DNA from: Elusimicrobiota bacterium
GTDB lineage: Bacteria; Elusimicrobiota; Elusimicrobia; UBA1565; UBA9628
Direction: 5' to 3'
DNA: 16,903 nucleotides
Assembly (NCBI GenBank): GCA_023700845.1
Contig: JAMPYD010000007.1
Span: 1 to 16,903, forward strand
Position numbers and translations under genes: made by a program. The notes under the pieces are model-generated. The model saw only the letters and a program-made list of their open reading frames with translations, did not search any database and was not told where the DNA came from. Shown here one piece after another: positions 16,037 through 16,903 of the stretch (positions are counted from its first letter, which is position 1; the number at the start of each line of letters is the position of its first letter).

Positions 16037-16064
16037 AGTATAGCCGACCCTCTCCGGTTGTCAA
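16037..16064 (-). promoter_or_regulatory. Strong sigma70-type promoter of the gspE-gspF-pilin-hpnK operon
   Basis: On the minus strand TTGACA (16059-16064, full match to -35) and TATACT (16037-16042, 5 of 6 to -10) are separated by 16 nt. Transcription should begin near 16030, leaving about 22 nt of leader. It is the best promoter match in the window and lies just downstream of the repeats in the spacer. Confidence 0.8.
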
Positions 16065-16078
16065 GCCCCTTCACTAAT

Positions 16079-16107
16079 AACGTCAAACAACGTAACGTCA
16101 AACAACG
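16079..16107. repeat. Tandem 14-nt direct repeat upstream of the gspE promoter
   Basis: AACGTCAAACAACG occurs at 16079-16092 and again at 16094-16107, one T apart. It ends 15 nt upstream of the -35 box at 16064, a place where a regulator could bind, but it may equally be a remnant of the adjoining repeat element. Confidence 0.8.
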
Positions 16108-16123
16108 GAGTACGGCAACGGAT

Positions 16124-16240
16124 CAACCACAGAGACACAGGGAACACGGAGAACGGCGACGGATGAAGAGTTAACAGGCGCGGCCGTACGCCGTTGCCAT
16201 TTAATCCGTTTTCCCCGTGACCTCTGTGTCTCTGTGGTTG
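16124..16240. repeat. Long inverted repeat (palindromic intergenic element)
   Basis: CAACCACAGAGACACAG at 16124-16140 is perfectly complementary to 16224-16240. Pairing continues imperfectly inward (ACACGGAGAACGG against its counterpart near 16206-16219), and the loop holds a smaller hairpin (GGCG...CGCC near 16177-16192). The element begins 20 nt after the stop codon of the secretin gene in the direction of its transcription, so it could act as a transcription terminator, though there is no T-run. I know similar CCACAGAGACACAG palindromes as dispersed intergenic repeats in many environmental bacteria; that is from memory. Confidence 0.85.
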
Positions 16241-16260
16241 AACCCGTCCGTTCAGCGCCG

Positions 16261-16903
16261 TTAGTCGCTGACGATGGTCGGGGTGATGAAGATGACGAGG
16301 TCGGAGTTGACCCGGCGCGTCGAGGAGCTCGTGAAGAGCCAGCCGACGATCGGAATGTAGCCGAAGAAGGGCACCTTGCGCACGACCTTCGATTCCGTCG
16401 AGCGCAGCAGGCCGCCGAGCACCAAGGTCTGGCCGTTCTTGATGCGCACCAAGGTGGACGCGGATCGCTTGATCGGGTTGAACACGCGGTTCGACGACAC
16501 GGAGATGGACGCCTCCTGGATGTCGGTGAAGGACGGCTGGACCAGCATCGTGATGTAGCCTTCCTTGTTGACCTGAGGCGTGACCCGCAGCACGAGGCCG
16601 GTCTTCTCCCGGTGGACGCCGGAGACCTGCAGGCTCGTGCCGCCGCTCGCGCCGGCCTGGGAGACCTCGAAGTTCGTGGCCTCCTCGGCGCTGATCTCGA
16701 TCACGGCGGACTTGTTGTTGAGGGTCAGGATCTTGGGCTTGCCGAGAAAGCGCGCCTCGGAGCGGGAGATCAGCGCGCGCAGGGCGATCTTCAGCGAGGT
16801 CAGGTCGAGGACGCTCGTCTTCATGAAGCTTCCGGTGTTGACCAAGGAGGTCGCCTCCGTCGTCGTCGCGGCCGCGGCGGCGCCGCCGATGCTGCTCGAC
16901 ACG
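16261..16903 (-). CDS. Secretin (GspD/PilQ family), C-terminal part
   Basis: The last 214 or so residues of an outer-membrane secretin, cut by the right edge. The frame is open to the end of the window, so no start is visible. Secretin-domain signatures are present: FLGKPKILTLNNKSAVI, the HREKTGLVLRVTPQVN strand, the KNGQTLVLGGLL motif, VPFFGYIPIVGWLF and the C-terminal SDLVIFITPTIV. It forms the ring-shaped pore through which the pilus or secreted proteins pass. It lies upstream of the ATPase gene on the same strand but is separated by 252 nt holding a palindrome and a promoter, so the two are probably separate transcripts. PilQ and GspD cannot be told apart without the N-terminal domains. 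Confidence 0.92.
   Translation of the reverse strand, partial: VSSSIGGAAAAATTTEATSLVNTGSFMKTSVLDLTSLKIALRALISRSEARFLGKPKILTLNNKSAVIEISAEEATNFEVSQAGASGGTSLQVSGVHREKTGLVLRVTPQVNKEGYITMLVQPSFTDIQEASISVSSNRVFNPIKRSASTLVRIKNGQTLVLGGLLRSTESKVVRKVPFFGYIPIVGWLFTSSSTRRVNSDLVIFITPTIVSD

Noticed and set aside
16081..16260. Possible CRISPR array or attachment site in the spacer
   Set aside because: There are only two 14-nt direct copies with a 1-nt spacer and one inverted pair, with no cas gene, tRNA or integrase in view.

Overview
The window is GC-rich bacterial chromosomal DNA, almost fully coding, with no tRNA, rRNA, CRISPR or transposase gene that I could see. The mix of genes (a large exported multi-repeat protein, a type II secretion/type IV pilus-like assembly operon with several cysteine-rich minor pilins, and hopanoid-modification genes) fits a diderm environmental bacterium. 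The style of the pilins and of the kelch/beta-helix protein reminds me of Elusimicrobiota, but Acidobacteriota, Nitrospirota or Myxococcota-like lineages cannot be excluded from sequence alone. The taxon is inference.

Layout. (1) Positions 1-5371, minus strand: one continuous frame of at least 1790 codons, cut by the left edge. It encodes a giant exported repeat protein: signal peptide, 7-bladed propeller, right-handed beta-helix with an NT(I/V) ladder, fibronectin III, TIG, kelch propeller, two fibronectin-like domains, second TIG, start of a second kelch propeller. Long open frames on the opposite strand here are GC-codon shadows. (2) Positions 5454-6392, minus: an exported gluzincin-type metallopeptidase (HEATH plus NEG). 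(3) Positions 6534-10229, plus: hpnJ, hpnI and an hpnL-like gene in tight succession behind a plausible sigma70-type promoter. (4) Positions 10213-16008, minus: reading in transcription order, a GspE/PilB ATPase, a GspF/PilC platform protein, a major pilin-like protein, three minor pseudopilins and finally hpnK, mostly joined by 1-8 nt overlaps and driven by a near-consensus promoter at 16037-16064. (5) A 252-nt spacer, 16009-16260, holding that promoter, a tandem 14-nt repeat and a long inverted repeat. (6) Positions 16261-16903, minus: the C-terminal part of a secretin, cut by the right edge.

How the genes work together. HpnI (glycosyltransferase), HpnK (deacetylase) and HpnJ (radical SAM) are the three known steps that turn bacteriohopanetetrol into its cyclitol ether; the HpnL-like membrane protein is a usual companion. 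All four are present, but hpnK lies on the other strand, translationally coupled to the end of the pseudopilin operon. The secretin, ATPase, platform and pilins would form an envelope-spanning assembly or secretion machine, and the giant protein and peptidase are both predicted to be exported. The most unusual aspects are the physical joining of hopanoid tailoring to a pseudopilin operon, the modular giant protein with a 612-codon duplicated module, and the palindromic spacer between secretin and ATPase genes.
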